Below are positions 1-10,674 of a stretch of 64,000 bases of DNA, in pieces (position 1 is the first letter of the stretch; each line of letters begins with the position of its first letter). Location: contig OY726573.1 in NCBI GenBank assembly GCA_963383645.1, positions 13,272,989-13,336,988 on the forward strand, in the 5' to 3' direction. Both the position numbers and the translations under genes were made by a program. The stretch is from Muscardinus avellanarius (lineage: Eukaryota; Chordata; Mammalia; Rodentia; Gliridae). Below the pieces are notes generated by a model. The model saw only the letters and a list, made by a program, of their open reading frames with translations, did no database searches and was not told the DNA's origin.

Positions 1-113
1 ATGGGTCTCACAATCCTGTCCAGGCTGCCCTGAACTCCTGGGATGAAATAATCCTCTGCCTTAGCCTTCTGAGTAGCTGGGACTAGAGGTGTGCACCACC
101 ACACCCAGCTAAG
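1..113 (-). repeat. B1-like SINE half, cut by window edge
   Basis: Reads as the reverse complement of a 7SL-derived B1 monomer: the 'gcctccNaagtagctgggacta' type core, then the 'gtgcaccaccacaccc' terminus near 113. The ID half is not visible. Confidence 0.75.
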
Positions 114-117
114 TCCT

Positions 118-173
118 TCTTTTCTCCCTTCCTTCCTTCCTTTCTTTTCTCTTTATCTCTCCCTCTTCCTTCC

Positions 174-224
<51 letters not shown>

Positions 225-444
225 TCCTTCCTTTCCTTGTATGTGGCAGTGAGAATTGAGCTGCAGACATTCTACCTCCAAGCTACGTCTCCAGCCCTAT
301 TTACTTACTTACTTATTTTAGATAGGGTCTCACTAAGTTGCAGGGGATCTTGCTAAATTGCTGAGGCCGATGGAAAACCGTAGGATCCTCCGGTCTCAGC
401 CTCCCAAGTACGGGGGTCACACATGTGCCCCACCAAGCCCGGCT
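118..444 (-). repeat. B1-dID SINE with polypyrimidine tail
   Basis: The TTCC/TTTC tract (118-236) is the complement of the A/G-rich SINE tail. ID half at about 240-297, short TTTA linker, B1 half to 444. Definitions used below: a complete SINE here is B1 half, A-rich linker, ID half, tail. Type I has 'gaggccct...caactcagtgag', an 'aaataaagaata' linker and ends 'tccatccccagtacc'. Type II has 'gaggctctcagcaac' and linker 'ccaaataaaatataaaataggtctggg'. Type III has 'ccgcgctggcttaagag' in place of the central block and ends 'gggcttccaggaaccccag'. Confidence 0.8.
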
Positions 445-454
445 TTCAAAGCTC

Positions 455-930
455 TACTCCTTAACCTCCTCCACGCTTTCCAAATGTGCTGAGCCACTGT
501 GGTAGGCTAAGCCATGGCCCCCTACAAAACATCCGTGTTCTAATTCCTGGGACTATGTTACCTTGCTCAACAAACAAGGATCTTGAAATGAGAAGAGAAG
601 ATGATCCTGGATTATCCCGTGGGTCTTGAACCATTTGCACCCTTATAACGGGAAAGCAGAGGCAGATTTTACCACACACAGAAGAAGAGGAGGCAGTGTG
701 ATCTCAGAGGCCCAGACTGGAGTGATGTGGCCACAAACCAAGGACTGCAGGTAACTTCTAAAGGAACCGGAAGAAGCCAGCAGTAGATTCTCCCTTCCGG
801 CCTCGGAGGGAGCAGGGCCTGCCAACAGGTTGATGATCTGATCCAGATGTTCTGGCCTCCTTAACTGTAAGAGAACAACTGTACTGTTCTAAGTGACCAG
901 GTTAATAGTAATGTATTACCTTAATCACCA
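455..930 (+). mobile_element. Old solo LTR, MaLR/ERVL-like
   Basis: Ordered blocks match from memory an ancient mammalian LTR family: 'gatcctggattatcc', 'cccttataa', 'ggagtgatgtggccacaa', 'gattctccctt', 'ttctggcctcc', 'ctgtaagagaa', 'ttctaagtgacca'. Highly diverged, with no internal viral genes nearby. The exact subfamily is not assigned. Confidence 0.55.
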
Positions 931-1027
931 AAAACAAATAGCGCCACCTTCAGGATTGCTGCCATTTCTGCATACCAATAGCAGTTGTGTTGTTAGTGTT
1001 GTTTACTAACATGTTTCTTTCAATCAA

Positions 1028-1475
1028 TTTTTTTTTTCTTTGTGGTACTGGGAACTGAACCCAGGAGCATTGTACCTCCCAACTGCATCTCCAGCCCTTT
1101 GATTCGTTGGTTGATTGATTGATTGGGGGTTTTATTTTTGTGTTCATTTATTTATTTATTTTCGTTTTGTTTTTTGGTGGCACTGGGGATGGAACCCTTC
1201 TACCTCCGGGCTACACTCCCAGACCTATTTTATATTTTATTTGGAAACAGGATCTCTTAAGCCCGCGAGGCTGGCTTTGAACCTGATGATCCTCCTGTCT
1301 CCACCAGGGATTACAAGCGTACACTACCACACCCGGCTTGATTTTGTTTTGAAACAGGGTCTCACTAGGTCACTGAGGGCCTTGCTAAGTTTCTGTGGCT
1401 GGCCTTGAACCTGAGCTCCTCCTGTCTCTGCCTCCCAAGTCCTGGGATTCCGGGTGTGTACCACCACGCCAAGCT
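1028..1475 (-). repeat. Outer SINE of a two-level nest
   Basis: The ID half (1028-1098) and B1 half (1341-1475) are separated by a complete younger SINE (1100-1340), so the outer copy was split at its A-rich linker. Confidence 0.75.
1100..1340 (-). repeat. Inner type III SINE
   Basis: Complete element with (TTTA/GATT) tail: 'ggcactggggatggaacccttc', then 'ctcttaagcccgcgaggctggc', then B1 terminus 'cacacccggct'. Inserted in the SINE at 1028-1475. Confidence 0.8.
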
Positions 1476-2110
1476 CTTTCAGTCAATTGTGAGCTAACCT
1501 AGCTTTTTAATTTCACCTGGTCCTTGCAATTATTTATGAAATCGCAAGCTTGATATTCATAAAGTAAATACTCAGTCTAACAGCATTTTTTAAGGGCTCG
1601 CCCCTGGGCCCCCCACAACTCTCTAATAAACCACCAGGCCATCAATTCAAGTGACCCTCTTTCTCTACTTTGTAAAACACTGACACAGCTCCCCAGCTTG
1701 GAAGGAATCCACGATGCAGCTGGGCTTTCCAAACTGCTCTGTGGAGTTCAAATTTCACTTGAAAACGATGAGAAGAAAGAAAAAATCAGTCTTTTTAAAA
1801 ATAGAAGCCGTCACTCCTGAAGAATTTCACAGAGCTGGGTCTTAAAATGCGCAATGTAGCAGAATCTCAAATCGTTCTTGGTCAAGTAACTACCATATAG
1901 ATAAGGATCCTTAAAGGAGGAAGGGGGAGCCATAGAGTGTGCTAGCAGGGAGCTGGCTCGGGCAGCAAAATCAGCTAAGAGGAGCCCACTTTTCCCAGCC
2001 TGAAATTGGAATTGCAGCCCCTCCGCCAGTTTGTGTCTTTTCTGCCTCAGAAAAGGAGTCGGACTCGTAGGTAAAGCTGTGCAAGGGAGAGGCAGTGTAT
2101 TGTTCCTTGT
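1476..2110. other. Unique sequence, no gene recognised
   Basis: AT-rich single-copy-looking DNA without coding potential that I can support. No known repeat recognised. Confidence 0.5.
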
Positions 2111-2116
2111 TGTTAT

Positions 2117-2350
2117 TGGTTTTTGTTTGTTTGTTTGTTTGGGTTTTTTGGTTTTGGGTTTTTTTGGGTTTGTTTTTTGTTTTTTGTTTTGTTTTGTGGT
2201 ACTGGGATTGAACCTAGGCGTTTTCTACCTCTGTGCTATTTAATTTCAAAACAGGGTCTTGCTAAATTGCTGAGGCTGGCCTCAAATCTGCATTCCTCCT
2301 TTCTCAGCCTTGGGAAGTAAATGGGATTACAGGTGTGCATCACCGTGGCT
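2117..2350 (-). repeat. SINE with (TTTG)n tail
   Basis: G/T-rich tail at 2117-2195, ID half with 'actgggattgaacctaggcg', linker, B1 half ending near 2350. Diverged. Confidence 0.75.
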
Positions 2351-2454
2351 GTGCAGAAGAAGGTTCTGAAAATACTGAAAAATTACTGAGGTGGTAGAAT
2401 CAATAAAACTCCCAACTGGAGAGGAATCTGCCGCTGTTAAAAAGCTCCCCATGT

Positions 2455-2630
2455 CAGGTGCAGTGGCACAGGCCTGGAATCCCAGCCACTCGGGGGGCTG
2501 TGGCAGGAGGATGACAAATTCCTGGGCAATTTAAGTGAGACCCTGTCTCAAAAAATAAAAAGGGCTGGAGGTTCTGCGCAGTGGTACAGCGCCCCTAGAG
2601 TCCATCCCCAGTACTGCAAAAACAAATAAA
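2455..2630 (+). repeat. B1-dID SINE
   Basis: B1 half 'caggtgcagtggcacaggcc', linker, ID half ending 'ccatccccagtactgc' and an A-rich tail. Confidence 0.8.
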
Positions 2631-2794
2631 TAGTTTCCCAAGAGTAGAGGAATAGCAAAGGAACCAAGGTTCATTCCAAGAATGGAAACTGTCAGAACAG
2701 CACAGCCCTCAGCGTCTCCAGCTCCCAAACAGCCAGACCAGTCTTGCTTAAGCCTGGGAGCAGAGACTGGTAAGTTATGTTATCAGATCTGAAG

Positions 2795-2901
2795 GTAGTC
2801 TCCCAAATCCCATATGCTGAGAGCTTGGTCCCTCGTGTAGCAATGTCGAGAGGTGAGACCTGTGGGGATAAGTAGGCCTTGAGTAGATGAAAGAATTAAT
2901 G
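2795..2901 (+). repeat. Possible MaLR LTR fragment
   Basis: Resembles the start of THE1/MLT-type LTRs ('aaatcccatatgctgagagc', 'caatgtcgagaggtgagacc'). Short and diverged. Confidence 0.3.
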
Positions 2902-3105
2902 TAGCCACGCATGATGGCGCACGCTTGTCAAACCAGTACTTAGGAGGCCGAGACAGGAGCATCACGGGTTCCAGGCCAGCCTCAGCAACGTCACGAGACC
3001 CTCAGCGACTTAGTGAGAACTTGTTTCAAAATAAAAAGGGCTGGAAATGTCGCTCAGGGGTAGAATGCCCCTTGGTTCAGTCCACAGAGCCTCCCTTCCC
3101 CACAC
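2902..3105 (+). repeat. B1-dID SINE
   Basis: B1 half 'catgatggcgcacgcttgtc', 'cagcctcagcaacgtcacga', ID half 'ctcaggggtagaatgcccct'. Confidence 0.8.
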
Positions 3106-3159
3106 ACACATGAATTCATGCATTATTACCGGAGTAGTTTTATTATAAAAACAGAAGTG

Positions 3160-3285
3160 AGGAGTTTGCCCAGAGTTCAAGACCAGCCTGAGCAACATAG
3201 CTTGACCCCATCTTTTTTTTTTTAATCTTATCAGTACTAGAGATGAAACCCAAGGCATTCTAGCTCTCAGCTCCTTCCCAAGGCC
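3160..3285. repeat. SINE fragments in opposite orientations
   Basis: A + strand B1 tail piece ('gagttcaagaccagcctgag', about 3160-3215) is followed by a - strand ID half (3228-3280). The ID half pairs with the B1 half at 3513-3640. Confidence 0.6.
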
Positions 3286-3512
3286 TTTTTATTTTTTATT
3301 TTTATTTTTTGGGGGGACTGGGGGTGGAACCCAGGGGCTTTTCTACCTCCGGGCTATACTCCCAGACCTCTTTTATACCTTATTTGGAAACAGGGTCTCA
3401 CTAAGTTGCTGAGAGCCTCACTAAGTAGCTGAGGCTGGCTTCGAACCTGTGCGATCCTCCTGTCTCCGCCTCCCGAGCGCGGGGATTACAAGCATGCGCC
3501 ACCACACCGGCT
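3286..3512 (-). repeat. Type II SINE
   Basis: Complete copy: A/T-rich tail, ID half 'gggggtggaacccaggggct', 'gctgagagcctcactaagta' and B1 terminus 'ccaccacaccggct'. Inserted between the halves of an older SINE. Confidence 0.85.
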
Positions 3513-3640
3513 CCTTTTATTTATTTATTTATTTTCTTTAAGACAGACTCTCGCAAAGTTGCCAGAGCTGGCCTCACACTTTGATCCTCCCGCACCAGCC
3601 TCCTCAGTCGCTGGGATGACAGGCGAGTGCTGCTGCAGCT
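3513..3640 (-). repeat. B1 half of outer SINE
   Basis: Pairs with the ID half at 3228-3280. Diverged. Confidence 0.65.
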
Positions 3641-4575
3641 GCCTAGACCCCACCTCTTAAAAAATGTAAAAGAATCTTCCTTTGGGATTGGTGGCAAGCA
3701 TCTCCTTTCCATCTGTTCCTGCTCCCTCGTCTACCCCAAAAATAAGACTCTTCCTCCTCTGTCCCCGAGCGTTTTCTTCTTGACAAACATCATGACAGCA
3801 ATTTATTGTGGGCCAGCCCTGCTTCTTTATGGATCTCAGCAAACTGAGAAGGCCCTGTCCTGGCGGGTTTCCTGGTTTGTCTCAGCACAGAGCAGGGAGA
3901 AGCGTACCCCAACCCTTCCCTGCACTGGCATCCAGTCCAGGCAGGCAGAAGAACCCAGCACATCCTGATTTTTCACAGGACTTTGGCAGCGGCAGAAGAG
4001 GCTGGAGGAGTGGTACCCATCACGTTGTCATGGCAACATGCTCCCTGGTGGGTCCTGGGCTACACTCCCAGGCAGGGGAAACGATTCCCTCATGGAGAGG
4101 GAACCGGAAGGCAAGCTGCCCGGGAAACAGAAGGAGCCGAGGCCAGGAGCTTAGCAGGCGTCCCATCTCCAGAGGCAGCCTGCAAGCCCTGCGCCAGCAC
4201 CCAGGGTGTGCCCGGAGTCGCCGTGGGGGCAGATCTGTGCGCCCTCGCTGTTTAACTCCTCCACGATACGGTCAGTTTGGGGCGCCAGGTGACTCTCACT
4301 TTCAGAAAAGAAAGTCGACATGTTCTCTGGGCTCCCAAACTTGACTTCTCGTTGACATCACTTGGAGATGGTTTCACAATGCCCATGCCTGGCTCCCACC
4401 CAGACATTCTGAAATCCACAGGTAACTCCACCATGCAGCCTTGCGTGGGAAGCGCCGCACTGGGTCAAGGTTCTCAGCCAGGTCTGTGCGTGGGAACTGC
4501 CGCAGGAGCTTAAGGAAAGAATGTAGATGTCCTGGACTCACTCATTTTAAAATCTCCTGACTTGGACCCAAGTAT
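3641..4575. other. Unique intergenic sequence
   Basis: Moderately GC-rich single-copy-looking DNA. Open frames of up to about 180 codons exist on the + strand, but they show no domain, start context or splice pattern that I recognise. No gene is called. Confidence 0.5.
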
Positions 4576-4802
4576 CTGAATTTATTTTTTTTCTTTTGCA
4601 ACATTAGGGATTGCACCCAGGGGCATTCTACCTCCGAACTAACCCCCCCCCCAGCCCTATTTTTTATTATTTATTTTGAAACAGGGTCTCACTAAGTTGC
4701 TGACGGTCTCACTACGTTGCTGAGGCTGGTCTTGAACCTGTGATCCCCCTGTTTCAGTCTCCCAAGTACTGAGATTATGGGCACATACCACTGTGCCCTG
4801 TG
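4576..4802 (-). repeat. B1-dID SINE
   Basis: ID half 'attgcacccaggggcattct', linker 'ttattttgaaacagggtctc', duplicated 'ctcactaagttgctga' block, B1 end near 4800. Confidence 0.8.
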
Positions 4803-5024
4803 GGTATTTGAAATTTTTAGAAACTTTCGGATACTTGCAAGCTGCTGGCTGTGTGTGTTACAAATCCAGCCCTGCGGAAGGCACCCACTTTGCAGAATGG
4901 GTGGTCAGTAAGAAGTGTGGGAGAAATTGGATGAATTGGAGGCTTCTGTAGGCTTTCATTTACCCTTAGAGCTTAGGTCTAGATGGGGATGTTGCACTGA
5001 AACTAAGTTTCAAAGTTGTATTAG

Positions 5025-5330
5025 TAAGCTAGGCATGGTGGTGAATTACCACATGGTGATCCCAGTCCTTGGGAGGCTGAGACAGGAGGATCTCCGTTTG
5101 CAGACAGCCTCGGCTACTTAGTGAAGCCCTTTGCAACTCAGTGAGACCTTGTTTCAAAATAAAGAATTAAAAAATAGGGCTAGGGGTACTGCTCGGAGAT
5201 AGAACGCCCCTGGGTTTCATCCCCAGTACCACAAAAAAGAAAATAGACTTCGGATATAGCCCTGAGGTAGAGCATCCTTGGGTTTAGTCTCAGTATAAAT
5301 AATAATAATAATAATAATAATAATAAACAA
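5025..5330 (+). repeat. SINE plus extra ID half and (AAT)n
   Basis: Full SINE 5025-5232, then a second ID half (5243-5295) ending in (AAT)n at 5297-5327. The doubled ID half suggests an earlier insertion event. Confidence 0.75.
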
Positions 5331-5360
5331 CTTTTTATTTATATAGACTAATACAATCAT

Positions 5361-5551
5361 AATTTGACATCTTCCCAGGCATGGTGGCGCACGCTTGTAA
5401 TCCCCGCACTTGGGAGGCAGAGACAGGAGGATCGCGCAGGTTTGAAGCCAGCCGCGCTGGTTTAAGAAACCCTGTTTCCAAATAAAATATAAAATAGGTC
5501 TGGGAGTGTAGCCCGGAGATAGAAGGGTTCCCAGGAACCCCAGTACCACCA

Positions 5552-5599
<48 letters not shown>

Positions 5600-5609
5600 T
5601 TGGCATCCT
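5361..5609 (+). repeat. Type III SINE with (AAT)n tail and TSD
   Basis: Body 5372-5555, tail (AAT)n to about 5598. The flanks 'aatttgacatc' (5361) and 'aatttggcatc' (5598) are a near-perfect 11-bp target-site duplication. Confidence 0.85.
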
Positions 5610-5687
5610 TATTTTTGAATGTTTTAATCTAATATCAATTTACTGGGAGATGATTGCTCTATGAGGCTTCTGTAAGATTTCACCGTG

Positions 5688-5893
5688 GCTGGGTGCATCG
5701 GCTCACACCCGTAATGCCAGCGACTCAGGACCATAAGTTCGGGAGGCTGAGACAGGAGACCACAAGTTTGAGGCCAGTCTGGGCAACTTCGAAAGACCCT
5801 GTCTCAAAATAAAATGAAAAGGGCTGGGGATGTAACTAAATAGCAGAGGGCCGCTGGGTTCAACCCCCAAGTTCTGCAAAACTCAGTAGATAG
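5688..5893 (+). repeat. B1-dID SINE, old
   Basis: Diverged B1 half with a small insertion, linker 'caaaataaaatgaaaagggc', ID half. Confidence 0.7.
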
Positions 5894-6450
5894 AAATAAA
5901 GATTTTCACAAAGGCCAGGGTCAGAGTCCAAGGTCCTCAATCTCCGCCAGGGTTTCAGGCAGCCAGCAGCCTCCTCCGCTTCAGGGCAGAGCGGAGGGAA
6001 GGCAGAGCCCACCTCGGGCTCCAGCATCTGGACCCAAACCCCTCTCAGCGACAGGCCGCAGGTGCAACCTCCGTGCTCATCGTCCCGTCGCTTATTATGA
6101 TGACTTAATTTTGCATTTAATCTTTTTGGGATTTCAAAAGTAATGAGGAGCCAGTACGAGCTCTCTGGAACTAATGAGTCAAGGCCGGGATTGACAAAGA
6201 AAAGTTAATTTCCCTCGCAGCCTCCCCTCCGTCCCCAGCCCGGCCGGCTCCCCGGGACCAGCGGGAGCCATCGCCTCGTTTCATATGAGTTCGGAAGCCA
6301 CTTGTTCCCACATGGGATGGATCCGCCCCGTGACCAGGACCGAGCCTTTCCTTACAGACACTTGAAATGGCTTGACATCTTTCAACCCGTGAAGATCTTT
6401 CAAAAAGTGACTCTCTGCCGTGTTGGCTTTTTACTTATTTTTGCTTTATT
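5894..6450. other. Unique sequence with TAAT-rich island
   Basis: Repeat-free. Positions 6085-6215 are AT-rich with homeodomain-like and octamer/AP-1-like words ('tgacttaattttgcatttaa', 'ctaatgagtcaa') flanked by GC-rich DNA. A candidate conserved noncoding element, by inference only. Confidence 0.35.
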
Positions 6451-6452
6451 GA

Positions 6453-6524
6453 GGTGCTGGGCATCAGACCCAGGGCCTCACGCATGCCAAGCAAACACTT
6501 TACCACTGAGCTACATCCCCATCC
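6453..6524 (-). repeat. ID monomer SINE
   Basis: Standalone tRNA-derived ID-like monomer: 'gtgctgggcatcagacccag', 'catgccaagcaaacac', 'accactgagctacatcccc'. Confidence 0.75.
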
Positions 6525-6539
6525 TTTATGTGTTGATTT

Positions 6540-6960
6540 TATTTATGTATTTATTTATTTATTATTTATTTTTTTTCTTTTTTTATTTTATTTTATTTTT
6601 TATTTTTTTTAATTTATTTTTTATTGGTGCAATGTATTCATACATCATAGTGGTATAAAGAAAATACTTTTGTAGACATACATGCACATCTCGCCCAGTT
6701 AGCCCCTACCACGATCCCCACCCCATTCCCTCCCCATCCCTCCTTCCCACGCTTGGCTTACTGGTTGACATCTAGTATTATAGCAATTTATACAATATTA
6801 ACATTGATAATCTCACATAACAGTTTCATTTGTCTGGTACCAAACTTTTGATGACTTAAAGATAACATTTCAGTATTTCTTTTTGCTTTCTTTCTTACCA
6901 GAGAATATTTTTTTCTTTTTTTTTTTTTTAGGTGAAACTATCATACATTTATTTATTTAT
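6540..6960 (-). mobile_element. L1 3' UTR fragment
   Basis: On the - strand it ends '...gaatacattgcaccaataaa' followed by an A-rich tail (6540-6620 as T/TTTA on +). It has the G-rich 'gagggatggggagggaatgg' block typical of L1 3' UTRs. This 3' end aligns by eye with the 3' modules at 57660-57811 and 63740-63890. The 5' edge near 6960 is uncertain. Confidence 0.65.
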
Positions 6961-6964
6961 TTTT

Positions 6965-7500
6965 CAGAAAAAATCTATCATGATATGGAATATGGACTCT
7001 AGATACCCAAAACAGTCTCAAAAAAGAACAAAGCTAGAAGATGTATATTTTCTGATTTCAAACCATATAAAGCTACAATAATTGAAACAGTGTAGTACTG
7101 TTCTAAAGGCAGATATATAAACCGTTGGAGCTAAATAAAAGCCTAGAGATAAGTTCTTCCATACATTGTCAAGTTATTTTTGACAAGGTTTCCATGAACT
7201 TTTGGTGGAGGAAATACTAGTCTTTTAACTAAATATTGTTGAAAAATAATAATAAATGAAAAAGAATAAAATTGGACCCTTACCTAACACATATACAAAT
7301 ATTAACTCAAAATAGATAAAAGACCTAAATATAAATCTTAATACTATAAGCTTTTAGAAGAAAAACTGGGTCATAAAACCTCACAACATTGAAATTGGAA
7401 GTGATTTCTTGGATATGATTTCAATGGCACAGGCAACAAAAGAGTAAACAAACTCCCTAAAAAATAAAAAAAAATTATATATCCAAAGACAATGTAAACA
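6965..7500 (+). pseudogene. L1 ORF2 fragment (+), decayed
   Basis: Translation with stops and frameshifts matches the L1 ORF2 region upstream of the C terminus: 'DFKPYKAT', 'KLDPYLT' and 'IDKRPKYKS' type blocks. It sits between two - strand L1 pieces, so it is a separate insertion or an inversion. Not functional. Confidence 0.65.
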
Positions 7501-7504
7501 GAGT

Positions 7505-8060
7505 TAAAAGTTACTGATCCTCTTCCAAGAGTTCCTCCTATGACCCATTTCTCCCTAACTCTCACATATTAGGGAAAGCATCTGATTTCTTATTTTTTGT
7601 GCCTGACTAATCTCACTTAGCATAATGTCCTCCAGTTCCATCCATTTCCCTGAAAATGATGTAATTGAGTTTTTTTTGATGGCTGAGTAAAATTCCATTG
7701 TGTACATATCCCACAGTTTTGTAATCCATTCATCTGTTGATGGACATCTTGGCTGGTTCCATAGTTTGGCTATGGTGAATTGTGCAGCTATGAACATAGA
7801 TACACATGCATTAGTTTGGTAGTTTGGTTTCTTTTCTTTTGGGTAGATACCCAACAGTGGTATTGCTGGATCAAATGGAAGATTTGTTCCCATTCTTCTG
7901 AGGATTCTCCATACTGTTTTCCAAAGTGGTTGCACTAATTTGCAATCCCACCAACAATGTCTTAGAGTTCCCACTTCTCCACATCCTCGCCAGCATCTGT
8001 TGTTGTTTGTGTTTTGAATGATGGCCATTCTAGTTGGAGTTAGGTGAAATCTCAGGGTAG
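7505..8060 (-). pseudogene. L1 ORF2 C-terminal remnant
   Basis: An open 157-codon stretch (7555-8028) carries the C-terminal L1 ORF2 signature: '[19 protein letters not shown]', '[15 protein letters not shown]', '[11 protein letters not shown]', '[10 protein letters not shown]'. It lacks the endonuclease and reverse transcriptase domains and is a 5'-truncated dead copy. Sequence 7505-7555 is the start of its 3' UTR. Confidence 0.85.
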
Positions 8061-8084
8061 TTTTGATATTTATTATTTATTTTT

Positions 8085-8158
8085 GATGGTACTGGGGATG
8101 GAATCCTTTGTATATGTTGACTATATATATTTATATTTTTGACTATATATTTTGACTA

Positions 8159-8189
<31 letters not shown>

Positions 8190-8362
8190 TTTTTGGTGGT
8201 ACTGGAGATGAAATACTTCTACCTCCGGGCTACACTCCCAGACCTATTTTATATTTTATTTGGAAATAGGGTCTCTTAAGCCAGCGAGGCTGGCTTCGAA
8301 CCTCTGTGATCCTCCTGTCTCTGCTTCCCAAGTGCGGTAATTTACAAGCGTGAGCCCAGCCA
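8085..8362 (-). repeat. ID fragment, (TA)n and type III SINE
   Basis: A short ID half start (8085-8110), (TA)n at 8150-8182, then a type III SINE 8184-8362 with 'ctcttaagccagcgaggctg'. Confidence 0.75.
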
Positions 8363-8374
8363 ATATTGACTGTA

Positions 8375-8800
8375 TTTTTAATGGTACTGGGGATTGAATC
8401 CAGGGGCATTGTATCTCGGAGCTACATCCCCAGCTCATTTTATTTTATTTTATTTTATTTTATGGTACTAGGGGTGGAACCCAAAGGCTTTTTTACCTTC
8501 AGGCTATACTCCCAGACCTATTTTATATTTTATTTGGAAACAGGGTCTCACTAAGTTGCTGAGAGCCTCACTAAGTAGCTGAGGCTGGCTTCGAACCTGC
8601 GCGATCCTCCTGTCTCAGCCTCCCAAGCGCGGGGATTACAAGCGTCCTCCACCACGCCCAGCTCTTATTTTTTGAAACAAGCTCTCACTAAGTTGCTGAG
8701 TGCCTTGCTAAGTTGCTGAGGCTGACCTCGAACCTGTGATCCTCCTGTCTCGGCCTCCCAGATACTGGGATTACAGGCATGTGCCACCATTGCCAGGGCT
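8375..8800 (-). repeat. Nested pair of SINEs
   Basis: The outer ID half (8375-8433) and outer B1 half (8664-8800) enclose a complete type II SINE (8462-8663) with a (TTTTA)n tail. Confidence 0.8.
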
Positions 8801-9060
8801 ACTTATTTATTTTAGTATTATGAAAAATTTCCAAACCTATGAAAATTTCAAGATAATGGAAGCCCCATAAAAAGTCCCTGTCAATTTCAATAATAACATC
8901 ATTGTATATAGTTTTGCCTTGTTTCTTCAAAATTATTTTTGCCCAATTCTTGTTGAATTCTAGATTACTGATATATCTGGATAATCTGGATATTGGCCTT
9001 TAGGGAAGCAGGGTTTCCTGTATTTTTATCCTCCTCTTCCTCCCTCCCTTTCTTCCCTCC

Positions 9061-9306
9061 ACTTCCTTCCTTCCTTCCTTCCTTCCTTCCTTCCTTCCTT
9101 CCTTCCTTCCTTCCTTCCATACTGGAGTACCCAAGAGCATTCTACCTCCAACCTAAATTCCCCAGCTCCCCCTTTTTACAATTTTGAAACAAAGTCTAAG
9201 TTACTGAGAATCTCGCTAAGTTGCTGAGGCTGGCCTCAAACCTGCAATCCTCCTGTCTCAGCCCCCCAAGTAGTAGGATTACAGTCATGCACCATGACAC
9301 CGGGCT
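9061..9306 (-). repeat. SINE with (TTCC)n tail
   Basis: Pure (TTCC)n at 9065-9118 grades into an ID half and then a B1 half. The microsatellite is the SINE tail. Confidence 0.8.
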
Positions 9307-9953
9307 ATCCTTGACCTTCAATCCCCCGAGGGGATCCTGGCCATGTGCCTTTTAGCCTTCAAATTTGCTAGAAGCTTCTTCCAAAGCCCTTTCCTCTCAG
9401 CCTCCAGGTCCGTGTTGAGTAGACCTTTGCCTTCTAAGCTCTGAGGTTTGGGGTACCTCCTCTGTCTGACACGGAATTCCTGTAGCAGAGGCCACCCCTT
9501 GAGCCGCACATTCCCCGGGACATCCTCCCGGGGCCTGCGCAGGGCCTGGCGCAGTAGACATCCCCATCCCCAAGCTGCAGAGGTGCGCAGAGGCGCGGCC
9601 ACTGGTCCCCCGGCATGTAATTAGTGAGCAAAAAAGTTGGGCCTCGGACCAGCCTCATTATTTCAGTCTTCATTAATAAATGGGGAGCTAATTATAGTCA
9701 TCGGAGAGAATGTTCCTTCTCTGTTGTGATTAATTCGGAATTTATTTTTAGCCCGCAGAAGAATGGAGACTCGCGGTGGTGGGGTTTTGTTCTGAGAAAG
9801 AAACGGGCTCATTCCTGACATGACAGTCTTCCTGCGCCCGGCCCTTTCCTGCGGGAGAGGAGAAAGCCCAGAACCTGCAGTCAGGCCCTTCCAGTGCATG
9901 GCTTTGGGGAACTCGACAGTCCCTGGATCCCTGGGATTGGTCCCAGGCTAAGC

Positions 9954-9955
<2 letters not shown>
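9307..9955. other. Unique sequence with TAAT-rich core
   Basis: No repeat recognised. Positions 9610-9765 contain several ATTA/TAAT words ('catgtaattagtgagc', 'cattaataaatgggg', 'agctaattatagtcat', 'gtgattaattcgg') next to GC-rich flanks. A candidate enhancer-like element, by inference. Confidence 0.35.
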
Positions 9956-9956
<1 letters not shown>

Positions 9957-10012
<56 letters not shown>

Positions 10013-10050
10013 ACTGGGGATTAAACCCAGGGGCGTTCTATCACTGCATG
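9957..10050 (-). repeat. (TG)n and truncated ID half
   Basis: About 26 TG units (9957-10008) followed by an ID half, i.e. a (CA)n-tailed SINE end. Confidence 0.7.
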
Positions 10051-10092
10051 TGTGTTTTAAGTCTCTGAACTGTCCTGAGTTCTTTTGTCTGT

Positions 10093-10648
10093 TTTGGGGG
10101 CTGGGCATTGAACCCAGGGGCATTCTACCTCTGAGTTATACCCCCAGCCCTATTTTTTACTATTTATTTATTTATTTATTTATCTTGTTGGTTCTGGGGT
10201 TCCTGGAAACCCTTCTACCTCCGGGCTGCACTCCCAGATCTATTTTATACTTTTTATTTGGAAGCAGGGTCTCTTAAGCCAGCACGGCTGGCTTCCAACC
10301 TGCAGGATCCTCCTGTCTCCGCCTCCCAAGCGTGGGGATTACAAGCGTGCGCCTCCACGCCCGGCTTTATTCTTTGTTTTGAAAGAGGGTCTCACTGAGT
10401 TGCTGAGAGCCTCACTAAGTAGCTGAGGCTGGCTTTGAACCTGCGCGATCCTCCTGTCTCCGCCTCCCAAGCCCGGGGATTACAAGCGTGCTCCGCCACG
10501 CCCAGCTGCTGTTTTAAATTTTGAAACAGGGTCTCGCTAAATTGCTGAGGGTCTGGTTATGTAGCTGTGGCTGGCCTGGAACCTGCGATCCTCCTGTCTC
10601 AGCCTGCCAAGTACTGGGATTACAAGGACGCACCATCACATCCAACTG
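10093..10648 (-). repeat. Nest of SINE halves round a type III copy
   Basis: Order: ID half 10093-10155, complete type III SINE 10157-10367 with (TTTA)n tail, B1 half 10370-10507, second B1 half 10513-10648. The last may pair with the ID half at 10008-10050. Confidence 0.75.
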
Positions 10649-10674
10649 AAACTTCTTTTTGCTCTTGTTTTTGT

